A stretch of DNA of 64,000 nucleotides, from positions 30,627,674 to 30,691,673 of the forward strand of contig OX463808.1 in assembly GCA_949825045.1 (NCBI GenBank), given 5' to 3'. Under the pieces are notes generated by a model. The model was given only the letters and a program-made list of their open reading frames with translations. It ran no database searches and was not told the DNA's origin. Positions 1-11,689 of this stretch are shown here, piece after piece (positions within the stretch are counted from its first letter, which is position 1; every line of letters starts with the position of its first letter). This DNA comes from Argyresthia goedartella (Eukaryota; Arthropoda; Insecta; Lepidoptera; Argyresthiidae). Both the position numbers and the translations under genes were made by a program.

Positions 1-16
1 TATTACCCATCAAAAC

Positions 17-651
17 ATGCAGGGGCTACCTGGCAAAAAACTTGTATTAGAATTATTTCTTAATAATTCGGACACTGATGTTATTTGTATTACAGAACAT
101 TGGTTAAAGGAAAGTATGATGTCTTTTAACATAAATAATTCGAAAATTGTCAGTTGTTACAATAGAAAGACTGCTGATAGAGGTGGTTCTTTAATCTTAA
201 TAAAAATTAATATTAAGGTGAAACAACGGAAAGATATTCTTAAACTTACTGTAGAAAAACAAATAGAGGTATCTTGTGTTGAGTTGGATAGCCATATTAT
301 TGTTTTGAAAAAGGCCATTGCAATTTTGAAATATTCGAGAAAATTATGGAGGAAGCCCTCATTAAACTTTGTAATAAAAAAAAAATGTTAATTATTTGTG
401 GCGATCTTAATGTAGATCTGCTTATAGATACAACACTGAAGCGACGAATAATAACTCTGTTCAAATCATTTAATTTATGTCATGTATTTCTAGAGCCGAC
501 CAGAATTACACTTACCAGACAAACTTGCTTAGATAACGTTTTTTGTGACTGTGCATTCACAAGTAAAAATTTAATTAACTGTATACCATCCGATCACAGT
601 GGTCAAACAGTTTCATTCCAAATTACTAGTGAAAATAAGACTGATCCATGA
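17..651 (+). pseudogene. Apurinic-type endonuclease domain of non-LTR element (frameshifted)
   Basis: Two overlapping open pieces (17-391 and 346-651) in different frames together form the endonuclease that nicks target DNA for target-primed reverse transcription. Visible motifs are DVICITEHWL (catalytic Glu), IICGDLNVD (Asp/Asn pocket) and IPSDHSG (the catalytic His near the end). One frameshift lies around 346-391. A separate open stretch at 685-1092 fits the poorly conserved linker between endonuclease and RT. Confidence 0.8.
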
Positions 652-1409
652 TTTTATAGGCCTATTACATCCCATAGACTAAAGATGTATATGAAAACCT
701 TAGATATGGGTTTGCCAGTACCGGATTTTGATGAACAGAAACCGAACAAAATCTTTTCTGTCTTCTTCAACATTATTCAAACAGAATTCAATACAGTTTT
801 TAAATTAAAGAAAGTCTGTGCCAACAACGGTAAATCTAAATTTAATGACTGGGCAACATTTGGAATTCGTAAAAGTAGAGCTATCTTGTATGACCTTTAT
901 GAACAAAAAACCTATAACTTTGATATAAAATTTCATGACTATGTTAAAAAATATTCCAAAACTTTCAAGTTGGTTTGTAGAACTGCAAAAACTTTCCACA
1001 TTCATAGAAAAATACAAAATTCTAATAATAGAATGAAAACGGTTTGGCAAATCTTAAACAAAGGCAAAAGGCAAAGTTATACCAAGGGATAATGATTTCT
1101 GCTTAAAGGATAGGTGATGATGTTGTTAAATCCAATGCTGAGGTAGCTCGAGCTTTTGAAACATTCTTCGCCAATGCACTACTCACAACAGAGCGTCTAA
1201 ATTGATCTCCATATGAAGCAGAGGCTTTGTTAAAAAACAGCAGTAGATTTAAAATTTTATCATGTATTATCCCCAGGATATTGTCAAAACGTATAGATTA
1301 CTTAACTTAAAATATACTGACCTGTGGGGTATATCAGTCAAAGTCATTGGTTCAATAATACTTGTTATAACCTAGCTTATAAATTTAATAAATGTGTTGA
1401 TGATGGAAT

Positions 1410-2793
1410 TTTGCAGACCTCATGAAACACAGTAAACTTATACCTCTGTTCAAGTCGGGAGACAAGGGTGATCCGTCAAATTTCAGACCAATATCGGTTC
1501 TTCCAGCACTAAGTAAAATTTTTGAAAAGATTATACTCAATCAAATGCTCTCACACTTCAACCGTACAAAACAACTCCACGCCAAGCAATACGGTTTCAC
1601 TAGGGGTAAATCGACTACGGATGCAGGTATTACCCTTATATCTCATATTTATTCTGCATTGGAAGCCGCACAGGATGCTATCGGTGTTTTTTGCGATCTG
1701 TCGAAGGCATTTGATTGTGTTGATCATGACACACTACTAATGAAATTAAATTATTACGGAGTTAAAAATAAAGCGTTGGATCTACTAAGATCATACCTAA
1801 GCAATAGAATTCAAAAGGCAGAAGTCAACGGCGTTAAATCTGATGGATCGGATATAAAAATTGGCGTTCCACAAGGTTCCATATTAGGCCCTTTCTTATT
1901 CCTGGTATATATTAACGATCTGCCTTTTATGGTGGAGAAATTGACTAACATAGTGTTGTTTGCTGATGATACTTCACTGGTCCTCAAAATTGAAAGACAA
2001 AGAAGATTTTGATGATGTCAATAGAGTATTATCTTTAACCTTGAATTGGTTCACAGTTAACAATTTATTGTCAAATGCTGGTAAAACCAAATGTATCAAA
2101 TTCTCACTTCCAAATGTCAGGCAAGTTGGGACCAGTTTAGTGTTGGACAGCAATACATTAGAATTAGTAAATGACACGAAGTTTTTTGGAATAACCATTG
2201 ATAACAAATTGCAGTGGGGACCCCACATAGAAAAATTGGCTGGTAAATTAAGTTCTGCGGCTTACGCTGTTAGGAACATCAGACAAAACACGGATGTGGC
2301 TACATCTAGGCTAGTATATTTTAGTTACTTTCATAGTGTCATGTCCTATGGTATCTTGTTGTGGGGGAAAGCAGCGGATATTCAAACTAATTTTATTTTA
2401 CAGAAAAGAGCTATTCGAGCAATTTATAATTTGAAAGCACAGACTCATTAAGAGAGCTTTTTAAAGAAATTGACATACTAACTGTAGCTAGTCAATTTAT
2501 TTTCGAAAATATAATGTATGTACGCAAGAATCTTACAAAATTTCCCAAACTTAGCGATAGCTGTAATGTAATGTAATGTTAACCTAAGAAATAATCACAG
2601 ACTACTTGCGCCCCAGTTTAGACTCGCGAAGGTTAGCAATTCTTTCAAGGGTCAATGCATTCTCTACTACAACAAGATACCTCTGGAGATCTTGAAATTG
2701 CCATTTGAGCAATTTAAAAAGCATGTTAAAGCGACTTTGTCGAAAAAGGGATATTACAATGTTCAAGATTACTTAAATGATGGGACTGTATGA
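1410..2793 (+). pseudogene. Reverse transcriptase domain of non-LTR element (frameshifted)
   Basis: The RT core is open from 1422 to 2012, shifts frame into 1960-2451, then continues with a stop near 2450 to a terminal stop at 2791-2793. Motifs in order: FRPISVLPALSKIFEK, QYGFTRGKSTTDA, GVFCDLSKAFDCVDHD (first catalytic Asp), GVPQGSILGPFLFLVYIN, and LFADDTSL (the catalytic ADD box). The C-terminal part has the usual thumb-like sequence (YGILLWGKAAD, QKRAIRAIYNL). The catalytic residues survive, so loss of function comes from frame breaks. Confidence 0.85.
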
Positions 2794-3060
2794 GGTTAAT
2801 CTGGCTCAACACAGACCTTGCTGTTAATAATTTTGTAATTATTTATTCCTGCTCATTAATTATGATAATGATAAATATTATATTTTGTATTAGTTAAGCA
2901 TAAGCAATTTTTAAAAAGAGATCTAAAAATCAATCTGTGGGATTTTCTATGCCCTTTTTCTCCCACAGTGGTCCAATGTAGAGAAGTGAGAAAAAATTAC
3001 GATTGCTAAGTGTATGTAAATATCTACAGTAATAAAGACATTTGGAATTTTTGAATTTTG

Positions 3061-3939
3061 GAATTCTACAACAGTTTGCATGAAATGGACATCGTAATAA
3101 TATGCTCAGTGTGATTTGGTGAAAGTGATATACAGTCAAACCTTTTTTTTACCAATTCTGATTTGGATTTCTAATCTATGTCAAAGTGCATACAAACTAT
3201 ATTTAATTAAATAAAAAAAAACCATTACAAATTAAATTTTGGACATTTTTGCAAATTTGTATATAAAAAAACTATTCTACACTAGAATCTTAAGATGAGT
3301 ATGAGCAAAACCTCGTTTCTAAGATTTCAGTACATTTATCACGACTACAACATTATTGTAATTCAAGAATTTACCGAATATAAAGATTTCTCCAATTTAT
3401 TTCGGGAAAATGTCTTCATCTTTTTTGCGGGCAAGTAGCTGCGACCACTGATTGAAATGTTGACTCCCATAGGGCTCCTGCTGAGATGTTGATCGATCGC
3501 TGTGCGTGTCAACATTGGGTTGTTGGGAACGGTGCACCTCTGAAGAGATTAGTTCCGATATTATGCTCAGTGTAGGTAGGTATCGACTTCAATTGAACAG
3601 GTTCATTGGAAAATGGTTTGGGTTGGCTTCTGCACGACTTTTGGTACATTTAATTACGATTGCTCCCTTTATTACTAGTGTATCTGGAGCTGCAAACCTC
3701 GCGAGCGAGACAGGAAATTGTGAGATTTTTTGTCATTATTTTCTACCCCCTCACCCCTTGAAGTTTATCGAATAAATTAATGGAATTAATATAACACTAA
3801 ATAACAAAACTACATTTTCTTTCAATATCAGATACAAACTTAGGAATGCTCTTGGTTACTTCCATGAATTATAAAAGGAGCCGTACCAATAACTTTGTAA
3901 CCCCATAGCTCCGTTTTTTTTTCAATAACTGAATTGCCA
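3061..3939. other. Intergenic, no recognisable gene
   Basis: AT-rich anonymous sequence. A short open stretch at 3506-3775 encodes an unremarkable peptide with no motif I recognise, and I do not call it a gene. Confidence 0.5.
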
Positions 3940-4600
3940 AAAATTAAACGGTCGAGTGCGAGTTGCACTCTCGCACGAAGGGTTCCAAACCCCGCACAAT
4001 GGTATTCAAGTTTCTTGCATTCTTGCATGGGGATTAGGTATCTTTAATTTTCCTGTTTTCCTAATCTTATCTGTGTTATCTGTGTTCTTAAGATAGCACA
4101 AAGCAATTGGTACAGCTACTCTCATACTTTGGGTCAGCAGTTTCGGAGATAAGTGGGGTGTGGAATTAGCATTTTTTGCCCATTTTCTAAAAAAAGCCTC
4201 GTAACAAGCCCTTTCATCAGACATGTCACACGGTTTGAGTTGCCCCCCAACTATGCAGCCATATTGAAACCATTAATTTCTCATTATTTTTCCTGTAATA
4301 TGCTCTATATTACGTATTTGTTTTTGCATAATCAGTATCGGGGGGGGGGGGGGGGGGGGATTTTAATATTTTTTTTTGTCTTTTTTCTTAATGTCACACC
4401 AAAGTTTTATTTTTTAATTTCTGATTAGGTCCCCAAAATGGCCCTCCAGATCCGAAATGTATTTGCTTAATGTTAACGTTCGTGTTTTAATATTATATAT
4501 ACTTTACACCCTTAGAGGACAGACGCACGACTAAACGAGTGATCCTATAATGGTTTCGTTTTTCCTTTTTAACACACGGAACCCTAAAAACCATATAATT
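3940..4600 (+). repeat. Decayed RTE-type 3' UTR fragment
   Basis: Two blocks of a common lepidopteran repeat are separated by unrelated sequence. At about 3950-4000 there is a GTGCGAG...CGCACGAAGGGTTCC block, also present at 25670-25715 and partly at 51806-51830. At 4510-4600 a second block runs from a short GGACAGACG stretch to ACGGAACCCTAAAAA. In my experience of these repeats the two belong together as a non-coding retrotransposon tail. Family assignment is from memory, not from a search. Confidence 0.5.
4340..4359 (+). repeat. Homopolymer of 20 G
   Basis: An uninterrupted run of 20 G. Tracts of 12 C at 25450-25461 and 15 G at 46071-46085 are the other long G/C homopolymers here. Such runs are prone to length error in sequencing. 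Confidence 0.95.
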
Positions 4601-6664
4601 ATCAAAACAGCTTAAAAAATTTGCGAGAGTCGGTTGAGAAATGCGACCTGTAGAGCAAAACAGCCGGAAATCCGGACATACGAAATCATTTTTGCCCAAG
4701 ATGAAACGGAGACGCGTCGCTTGTTCGGTAAATTAAAATGATGTCCTATATGATAAATATTTAACTATACACACTAGATTTCTTGTAATTTCGACAGTTG
4801 TCTAATTAATTATCTCCGCTTAAAGCTTCGTGGATATTCCTGAATCACAGAACAATCGACAATAGACCATACGATTAAACTCAATTAAGAATCCAGCCAA
4901 TAATAATTGCAAAAAGGCGTCGATTCAGTTATGATTATTATAACTAATTAACGCGACCCCGTTTAATGCCAAGTCGCTGGTACAATTGGCGTAGATAACA
5001 GAACCTTCGGGTACAGTCAAGTGCACAATGCACAAGTAGAAAGCTCCCACGGCTTTGCTCCCACGTGGTACAGACGCAGATGAACTTGATAAGAATTTAT
5101 GTACATATGTAGAAAAAAGTGAAACATAATAACAATGTGACTGAATTCTTTCTATTACATTTTCTTGTAACGTCTGCTCTAGACAGTTATTTGAGGAAAT
5201 CCACTCTGATGATCTAGATTCAAGTATTATAACAAAAACTTTTAATGTGTACTTTGTATGTCTAAAATAATTTTCCATCATTATCGTCTTCGTGACATTT
5301 AAATGACAGTATTCTTCTAGAGTTTCAAGTCATCACTGTATTATTTATCATACCTATCGAAGAAAGTGGCCAGCATTACAAAAGTTCATTGTTAACATCG
5401 GGTTCACACGATGGCTATCACCGAAACCAATGTCCATATATCATGAGAGTAAATACACTATTAAAACAGCTTCCCAACAATCTGTCTTCCGACTCGCAAC
5501 GACGGAGCATCCCTTTATAGAGTTAGGTTACATTACAATAGTGGGAAAAACGTACTGTTTTACATACGAATAATTGCATTCCGGTATGCCCGTGGGATTT
5601 CCGTTCATTTGCACCTGATTCTTTGGCGATTCCTTGATAACAGTCAAAATATCTCCGAAACTTGGTGTTTTCGGCATAGTTCTCATAGAACTGGGTGAAC
5701 CTGTTAAGTCTTAATTAACAATTGTGGTAGTGTTATTAAGGTAATTAGACTAACTATGGAGCAGAACGATTTATTGTCAGAAACTTGGCGATTAGTATCG
5801 GTTGGATTTGGTTCCAAATGAGCTCTTTACAATTTACTGAAACTGAAAGTCATTATTAGAAAACAGTCTTGGGATATAATTGTAATCGTATAGTGTATGG
5901 CATAACGATGGTAAGTGTTATTATCATTTCGAGGCAGGAACTTTCACCGTGAAAAATTTACCCGAATTAAATTTTTAGAATCGAATCGAGTAGATTTTTC
6001 ACAAATTTTACCTCATACGGCCAAAGCGCCTTGTAATTAAGTGTTGAACAGTACGAAAACTTCAACTTAACCGCTCGACACTTCTCGGTTTTAGTCGCTG
6101 AAAGTGATTAAGATGTCCTGGAAATTTGGCACATGAATAGTATATTAAATTAAAAATCTGAAAACAGTTAATTGTTTTACGATTTAAGAAAAAAATGCCG
6201 AGAAGTGTCTATTGGTAAAGTTAAATGGGGTATATGTCACCGTAATATTATGTAAACCGTTAGTTTACAAACTCACGAGTTTTTAAACTATCGACAAATT
6301 GTTAATGAGACCGACAGGGTTTAAAATGTGTTTCTTTTGTTCTTACATGACAACCTAACACAAAGGATAAAGGGGGATTCGCTTCGCTCACCCGCTTAAG
6401 CCTTCAGATACTCTGACCCACCACTTCGCAAGTCACGGTTTTCACAATCTTAGGGTGACATAAGACGAAAGTATGGTCAAAAGTTAAGTTTATTTTTTAT
6501 TTATTTTTATCGTTGAAGAAAACAAGACCGGTAGCTCTATTCTCTATCTCAGACACATCTAGAAATTTCTTTCGCTATCCCTGTCAACTTGATGTTTTGA
6601 TTGATGTGTTTTTTCTTGTTGTATCTATATTATATATTATATGAAATGAATGTTTGCTTATATA
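4600..6664. other. Intergenic, nothing supported
   Basis: About 2 kb of AT-rich DNA with no open frame showing a recognisable motif, no tRNA-like box pair and no clear terminal repeats. The longest open stretch (4925-5281, minus) has no homology I recognise. Confidence 0.5.
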
Positions 6665-6713
6665 CTTCAAATTGAAGTTTGACCAATCAAAAGCGATTAT
6701 TGGTGCCGGGAGC
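6665..6713 (+). repeat. Host repeat interrupted by the hAT insertion (left part)
   Basis: The segment beginning CTTCAAATTGAAGT and running through a GACCAATCA block to GCGATTATT recurs at 63634-63672. After the hAT element the match resumes at 9235. The insertion therefore split a copy of a dispersed repeat whose uninterrupted paralogue is at the far end of the window. Confidence 0.7.
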
Positions 6714-7457
6714 CAGAGGTGGGAATAACGGCTCTTATAAAAAAATGCAAATAACCTCTGAGTTATTTTATAAGAAGTCTTTTCGATTATTCGTTATTCG
6801 TGTTGAAAAATACATTCGCTCGTTGTAGCTCTTAAAGTTTTGCTGTTATATAATAATCTGTGATATTGCTGTTTGCTATTGTTATTAGTAACATTATAGC
6901 GATCAAATAAACTTCCCTTCATACTTTATACAGGCTTAGCACTGTCAGAATTACTATCTAAAATGATTGTTATTTTGTTCATAGTAAGATGGGGGTGGTA
7001 TTCTAAATTTCTAAATGTGTCAAAAAAAGTTAAGAACTGAACTTGCATTATGAAACTCGACAGATCGGACATCCGGTTTCATTTGCTTTAATATTATTTT
7101 TAAAAACGATTTTAAATAATTTAGTTATGTGTGACAATATGATGTCTACTAATCTTATCTCTAGAAGAGATCTAAAATAGTCTTTCACGACCACTCTTTT
7201 AAGAAAAAAAAAAACAATACAAAGGTTTTTGAACGCGCGCCACGCAAATTACTTAATTATGCAATGGGACTAAGGGATAAACGAGTTTGTGCATGTTTTT
7301 CTTATTCCTGTCGGGGCGTGCTGTACTTTAATTATATTTAAGCTTGTCACATTTCTTTTATTTTCATTAGAGGTTTCGCGCGCAATCTTTTAACAAGTGT
7401 TTAAGTTCAACACTTTACTTACATATTTGCAAAAACAAAACCATCTCGGAAGCTAAA

Positions 7458-8972
7458 AAGAAGAGAGGGCACTATAGTGCAGAATACATTCAATATGGAT
7501 TCATAGAAAATCTTACAAATCCATCGTTGCGACGATGCCTTCAAGATTCAAGACTTCGAGAGCACCTGAATATAATACATCCAGATAAAAAGGACAAATA
7601 TATGGCCTACTTTCAAGACTTGGAGAAGAAGCATAATGCTCAGCCAAGTGTATCAAAACTACTTTTTTCGGTGGCTGCTAAGCAAGACGATGACGGTCTT
7701 CGCGCTTCATACAATATCTCTTTATATTAACAATGAGCCGCCAGGCTGAAACAGGTAAACCACACACCATCGGAGAAAAGTTAATTTTGCCGGCAATAAA
7801 AAAAGTTATAACTACTATACTCCATAAACCAGCGGCAGATATTATTCGAAAAATTTCTTTGAGCAATAGTTCTGTGCAAAAACGAATTGATAAAATGGCT
7901 GAAAACATTAAAGAGTCATTGTGCAATCATCTACTAGTCAATTTTCAATTCAGTGGGATGAGTCCACTTTGCTAACTAATGTAGCATTATTGCTGTCTTA
8001 CGTGAGGTTTATTAAAGATGAAAAAATATGTCAAGAACTATTATTTGCTAGAAATTCAGAGACAGACACAAAATAAGAAACCATATTTAATACACTGGAA
8101 AAGTTTTGTAATGAAAAAGGAATTCCCTTGACGAATATTATATTAGCTGCTACAGATGGCGCTCCAGCTGTGACAGGATGTCAAAAAGGCTTCATAGCGT
8201 ATTTAAAAAATAAATTCCAGATGTGCTCGTTATACATTGCGTCATTCTTCGATAACATTTGGTAGCTAGAAATTTCAGTGAACGACTGCTCACTGCCACA
8301 TGTCATCAAAGCAGTCAATAAAATCCGAAAAAAACTTTAAATGACAGATTATTCAATCAGCTTTGTCTTGCTAATGACGAAGATTTCAGCCGATTGATCT
8401 TTCACACAGAAATGCGTTGGCTATCAACAGGAAATTGTCTGACTCGATTTTACAATCTGTTTTCTCTGTCATAGAGTTCTTGGGAAACAAAGACACAGAA
8501 TTGCGTGACAAGCTCATCACATCTAAAAATGATATCGCATACCAGACAGACTTTTATAAATTGTGTAATGATATGAATTTCCAACTTCAAGGAGATGACT
8601 TTATCTTAATAAAAACAAAAAATGTCGTTGCTGCTTTCTTAGCCAAGCTGATCTTACACAAGAGGAATATCGGCAGAATTGAGTTCCACAATTTTCCCAT
8701 TTTATCAGCATCCTGAAACAACGACGACTTAATTATCTACTGTCAATATTTGGATAATCTCCACATGATTTTAATGAAAGATTCATTCCAGGACATTTTG
8801 AAATTAAAAATACCAGACTGGGTGTTGAATCCTTTTTCAAATGGCAACATAACAATATCACCCCTGCTGGAAGAAGAACTTATAGAACCGGCAACGAACG
8901 ATGAAATAAAAATCAAATTCAAAAATGGATACCAAGAATTTCGGCTACTAAAGCCAATAGCGAAATTGTAAA
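7458..8972 (+). pseudogene. hAT transposase with BED-finger N-terminus (SCAND3/ZBED5-like), broken
   Basis: A cut-and-paste transposase of the hAT group, related in my judgement to the source of the domesticated vertebrate genes ZBED5 and SCAND3. In order: a BED-type region at about 7458-7620 ending RLREHLNIIHPDKKD, in which the CxxC half of the zinc finger is missing; GKPHTIGEKLILPAIKK (7757-7805); WDESTL with the first catalytic Asp (near 7955); YVRFIKDEK; and NIILAATDGAPAV with the second Asp (near 8140). Further on come KKLNDRLFN-like, RWLSTGNCLTRFY and LQGDDFILIKTKNVVAAF (about 8595-8640). The frame breaks repeatedly and the C-terminal hAT dimerisation domain is absent; the reading ends at 8970. 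Not functional. Confidence 0.88.
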
Positions 8973-9124
8973 AAACAAAACAACGCCGCATGCACACGGG
9001 CGCGCCGTTGCCAACCCGTGCAGCGCACGATCACGCCATATCTATAATATCACGCGACTCAATCAACAGCGGAGCGGCAACGTATCGTGAAAAGTAAAAT
9101 GTCAACTTCACGCGTCAGCTGGTT

Positions 9125-9191
9125 CCCCACTATTGAAAATTTAAAAAGACGGCTATTTAAGAGCCGTCTTTTAAAATTATCAATAGCGGGG
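9125..9191. repeat. Near-perfect hairpin in the hAT 3' region
   Basis: CCCCACTATTGA and TCAATAGCGGGG form the base. Inner arms containing AAAAGACGGCT and AGCCGTCTTTT close over a loop of about 6 nt. It sits 34 bp inside the right end of the hAT element. It could be a subterminal hairpin of the transposon or a fold-back mutation. Confidence 0.8.
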
Positions 9192-9234
9192 TTTTTCATT
9201 GTTTGTATGTTTTTGTAATAACGACCACCTCTAG

Positions 9235-11250
9235 TCAGGAGCTGTCATTTAAAGCTACTGCCGTTGGTAAAATGTCAATTTAAGAGGAATTGGAATTTGT
9301 CAAGAGATACATAATCGAGCTACGGTTCTACATCCAAAGTGTCAAGCAAGCATGATGTACTGCTGATTTTACTTACCGTTTACCTGACTAACACCTTTAT
9401 TGTGTTGCAGGAAGGATCTTTACATTTTAAATCCCCGCAAAACGCTAATGGGTGTAACTTCAAGACTTTTGAACTGTCATGTGATCATTATGTACTCAGA
9501 AATAAGAGCCATGTTTAATAAAAAAACATATATTTTTATATGGAACTGACACGCCATTATCGTTTTGAGGAGCTTTTAAATTTAAATATTGTTTCTTTAA
9601 CTCAGTGTACATTACGTTATCTGTGTGCGGAACATGCGAATGTTCCGATTGGTGCGTTATGTCACGAAGTCACGTGGGATTTGTATAAACCATTTAAACC
9701 TTCGCTGCGGATGCGAGGAGACTTTGAATTGCAATTTGCAAGCAACGGTACCCTGATTATATCATGTGGCGTAAACGTAAATCAATGTCTTTGCTTTACC
9801 AATGGACCAACCAATACATTTTCAGTTTAGTCAAGTCTGATCACGATTATGAATCTGGCGTAAACCATAATTACGTCGCAAGGTTTACCTTGCGACGTAA
9901 AACAGAAAATAAAGCTCAGCTTAGTTTCTTCATACAGATACCGATCGAAAAAAACTTCCATGTTCGTATCAGTCCAGGAATAAGATTGAGCGTTTGCAAG
10001 CAGTCTCATATTATGAGAGTATAAAGCTAAAACCTGTAATGTCTGAGTTAACGTTCTGTACCGTGAAACCTCACAGCTCCATAGAGCAAGCTGTAATCAT
10101 TGAACAATTATGTTATACTCGTAACACATCCGCACATCCGACTCCCATGCTCTCGCTTCGCCCATTCAATCTAAATTAACCTGTCATATTTCTGCTTTTC
10201 CACCACTTTTTGCCGCACCGATGTCTCGAAACCGAGATAATCTCTCCCGACTGGATATTTACAGCTTCCGTTCGAGAAATTGCAGCCTCCTAGATTAAGG
10301 CGTCCATCACTATCATTGGCGCGACACCAAGATGAATTTATGTGCTTTTAATCTATCGCCGGAACTGTTTGACAAGCTTTTTTGTTGTCATTCGTTTACG
10401 GCTATCAACGTTGCATCTGTGGTCAGCGTTCACGGTTAGTTTCGTGTTTGGTTTTGACGTGTGGTTTGATAGTGATTGGATCGACATCATTGATTAGATT
10501 CGGCAGAGGTATGTTTGGGGGCAGTGTGTCAGATAAGTCACGCTGCAGGTGAAGTGAGAGAGTCAGAACTTGAACAATGGGAATTGTGACGAGTTCTTTT
10601 CTATTGTTGGGTGATCTTCGTCCGGTTATGGTCTGGACAGCTGACGACTGACATTGGCTATCATGGGTGTGATTTATTGATGAAATTTTCACGGTTAGCC
10701 TGTGAAGGCCAATGTCACTACGGATTTTTTTGCTCTCCATTTCATATTTTGGGGATAAAATCTTACAATTATTTTTTATGATATCTTAGGCAGAGTCATT
10801 ATGTTGTGACGACTTTCAAGGAATATCATTCTAGCTTTTCTTCTGTTTGCTAATGTGCCGAATCGGCTTTGGCATCACAACAATGGACAAACTCTGGCTA
10901 CAAGGCCGAAACTGAAATAACAAAAATGGATTGCAAAAGAAAGTTCTTTTATCTCATCTTTTTATATGCAACATCTAGGAAAGCACCATCGCTGTTTCTC
11001 ACGACTCTTCTTCATAACAAAGAGTATAATATGAATATATTTTCGGTGTCAGATCTTTGTCTTTTCCGTATCCGTAAGGGGTGCTGGTCTACTCTCTTCT
11101 TGTGTAAGTGTTCATATATCTTCACTACTATAGGTACATACATATAGTATATGCAACACAGCTGTTTTTGTTTTAATACCATACACCAAATGGGTTTACT
11201 TACAACAAGTTATAAAACATTACATAATATTTTTATTCCGAAGACATCCC
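9235..11250. other. Gene-poor stretch with one small palindrome
   Basis: The first 30 bp continue the host repeat split by the hAT element. A perfect 13-bp inverted repeat with a 4-nt loop lies at 9871-9900 (TTACGTCGCAAGG, loop TTTA). Open stretches at 9540-9830 (+) and 10423-10740 (-) show no motif, and the latter is rich in Ser/Thr/Pro/His without domain features. I call no genes. Confidence 0.5.
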
Positions 11251-11338
11251 GTTATATTCAAAATTATTGTTTGATTTAGGTTTGTATCAAAACCTTTTTG
11301 AAACAATACCTACATCAAACAATAATTTTGAATATAAC
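11251..11338. repeat. 88-nt fold-back hairpin
   Basis: The first 25 nt (beginning GTTATATTCAAAATTATTG) are the exact reverse complement of the last 25. Pairing continues with few mismatches almost to the centre, giving arms of about 43 nt with essentially no loop. It could be a small MITE core or a replication fold-back, or it could be transcribed as a hairpin RNA precursor. Confidence 0.85.
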
Positions 11339-11359
11339 AGGAATTCTGCAAAGATACTT

Positions 11360-11680
11360 CCTAAGAGCTCCGTGGTCTAGTAGGTTCCACGCTTGCTTCT
11401 CACGCAGGAGGTGGAGGTTCGGGTGCTGACCAAGTAGGTACTAATGAAATAAGTAATTTACCTTATGAATATTATACCGGCGATCTAACGGTGATGGAAA
11501 TCATCGTTTGATCGCCGGTATAATGTTCGGAAACCTTAATTAGCCTCCAAAGATGCGGCGATGGGCTAGCTCCCTGTCACGCAAAACGGAGAATTGAATA
11601 AATGGTCAAAAGAGGGGCACAATTGTGCCTTTGCCACCCCGTATTGGAAAAGGGGTGAAGCTATGTTATGTTATACTTCC
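11360..11680 (+). mobile_element. tRNA-derived SINE, near full length (family 1)
   Basis: The head resembles a tRNA: CCGTGGTCTAGTAGG fits the A box and GGAGGTTCGGGTGC is a weakened B box. The body includes GGCGATGGGCTAGC, the palindromic CACAATTGTGC and GCCACCCCGTATTGG. It ends in a TATGTTATGTTAT tail. Body or tail pieces recur at 12664-12702 (-), 28165-28262, 42045-42275, 42338-42468, 48318-48392 and 49665-49790. An unusual hairpin at 11473-11526 is inserted in the body. Confidence 0.75.
11473..11526. repeat. Perfect-stem hairpin inside SINE family 1
   Basis: ATTATACCGGCGATC and GATCGCCGGTATAAT are exact reverse complements. They are separated by ACGGTGAT...ATCATCGT, which itself pairs imperfectly. 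The left arm is in normal SINE order; the right arm interrupts the expected continuation to GGAAACCT and is therefore the added piece. Confidence 0.85.
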
Positions 11681-11689
11681 TATTTAAGC

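Larger units (their letters stand above)
1..3060 (+). mobile_element. Decayed non-LTR retrotransposon (endonuclease + RT), cut by window edge
   Basis: A LINE-type element reads in + orientation: endonuclease, linker, reverse transcriptase, C-terminal region and 3' UTR. Frameshifts and stops break it into several open pieces, so it is dead. The 3' end is placed near 3060, where an AATAAA-like signal is followed by a run built on GAATTTTT. The same type of ending closes a related 3' fragment at 41045-41560. The tail is a short AT-rich repeat and not poly(A), which fits CR1/L2-like groups better than Jockey, though the clade is inferred. The 5' end lies outside the window. Confidence 0.85.
6714..9234 (+). 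mobile_element. hAT-superfamily DNA transposon, degenerate
   Basis: The ends are CAGAGGTGG (6714) and CCACCTCTAG (9225-9234), inverted copies with one extra base at the right end. The flanking 8-mers CCGGGAGC (6706-6713) and TCAGGAGC (9235-9242) agree at 6 of 8 positions, the 8-bp target duplication expected of hAT. The paralogous uninterrupted repeat near 63650-63690 aligns across both flanks, which supports the boundaries independently. Inside is one broken transposase. About 740 bp lie between the left end and the transposase, without a gene. Confidence 0.85.

Noticed and set aside
10423..10740. 105-codon minus ORF as a gene
   Set aside because: No domain, low-complexity composition and no splice or promoter context.
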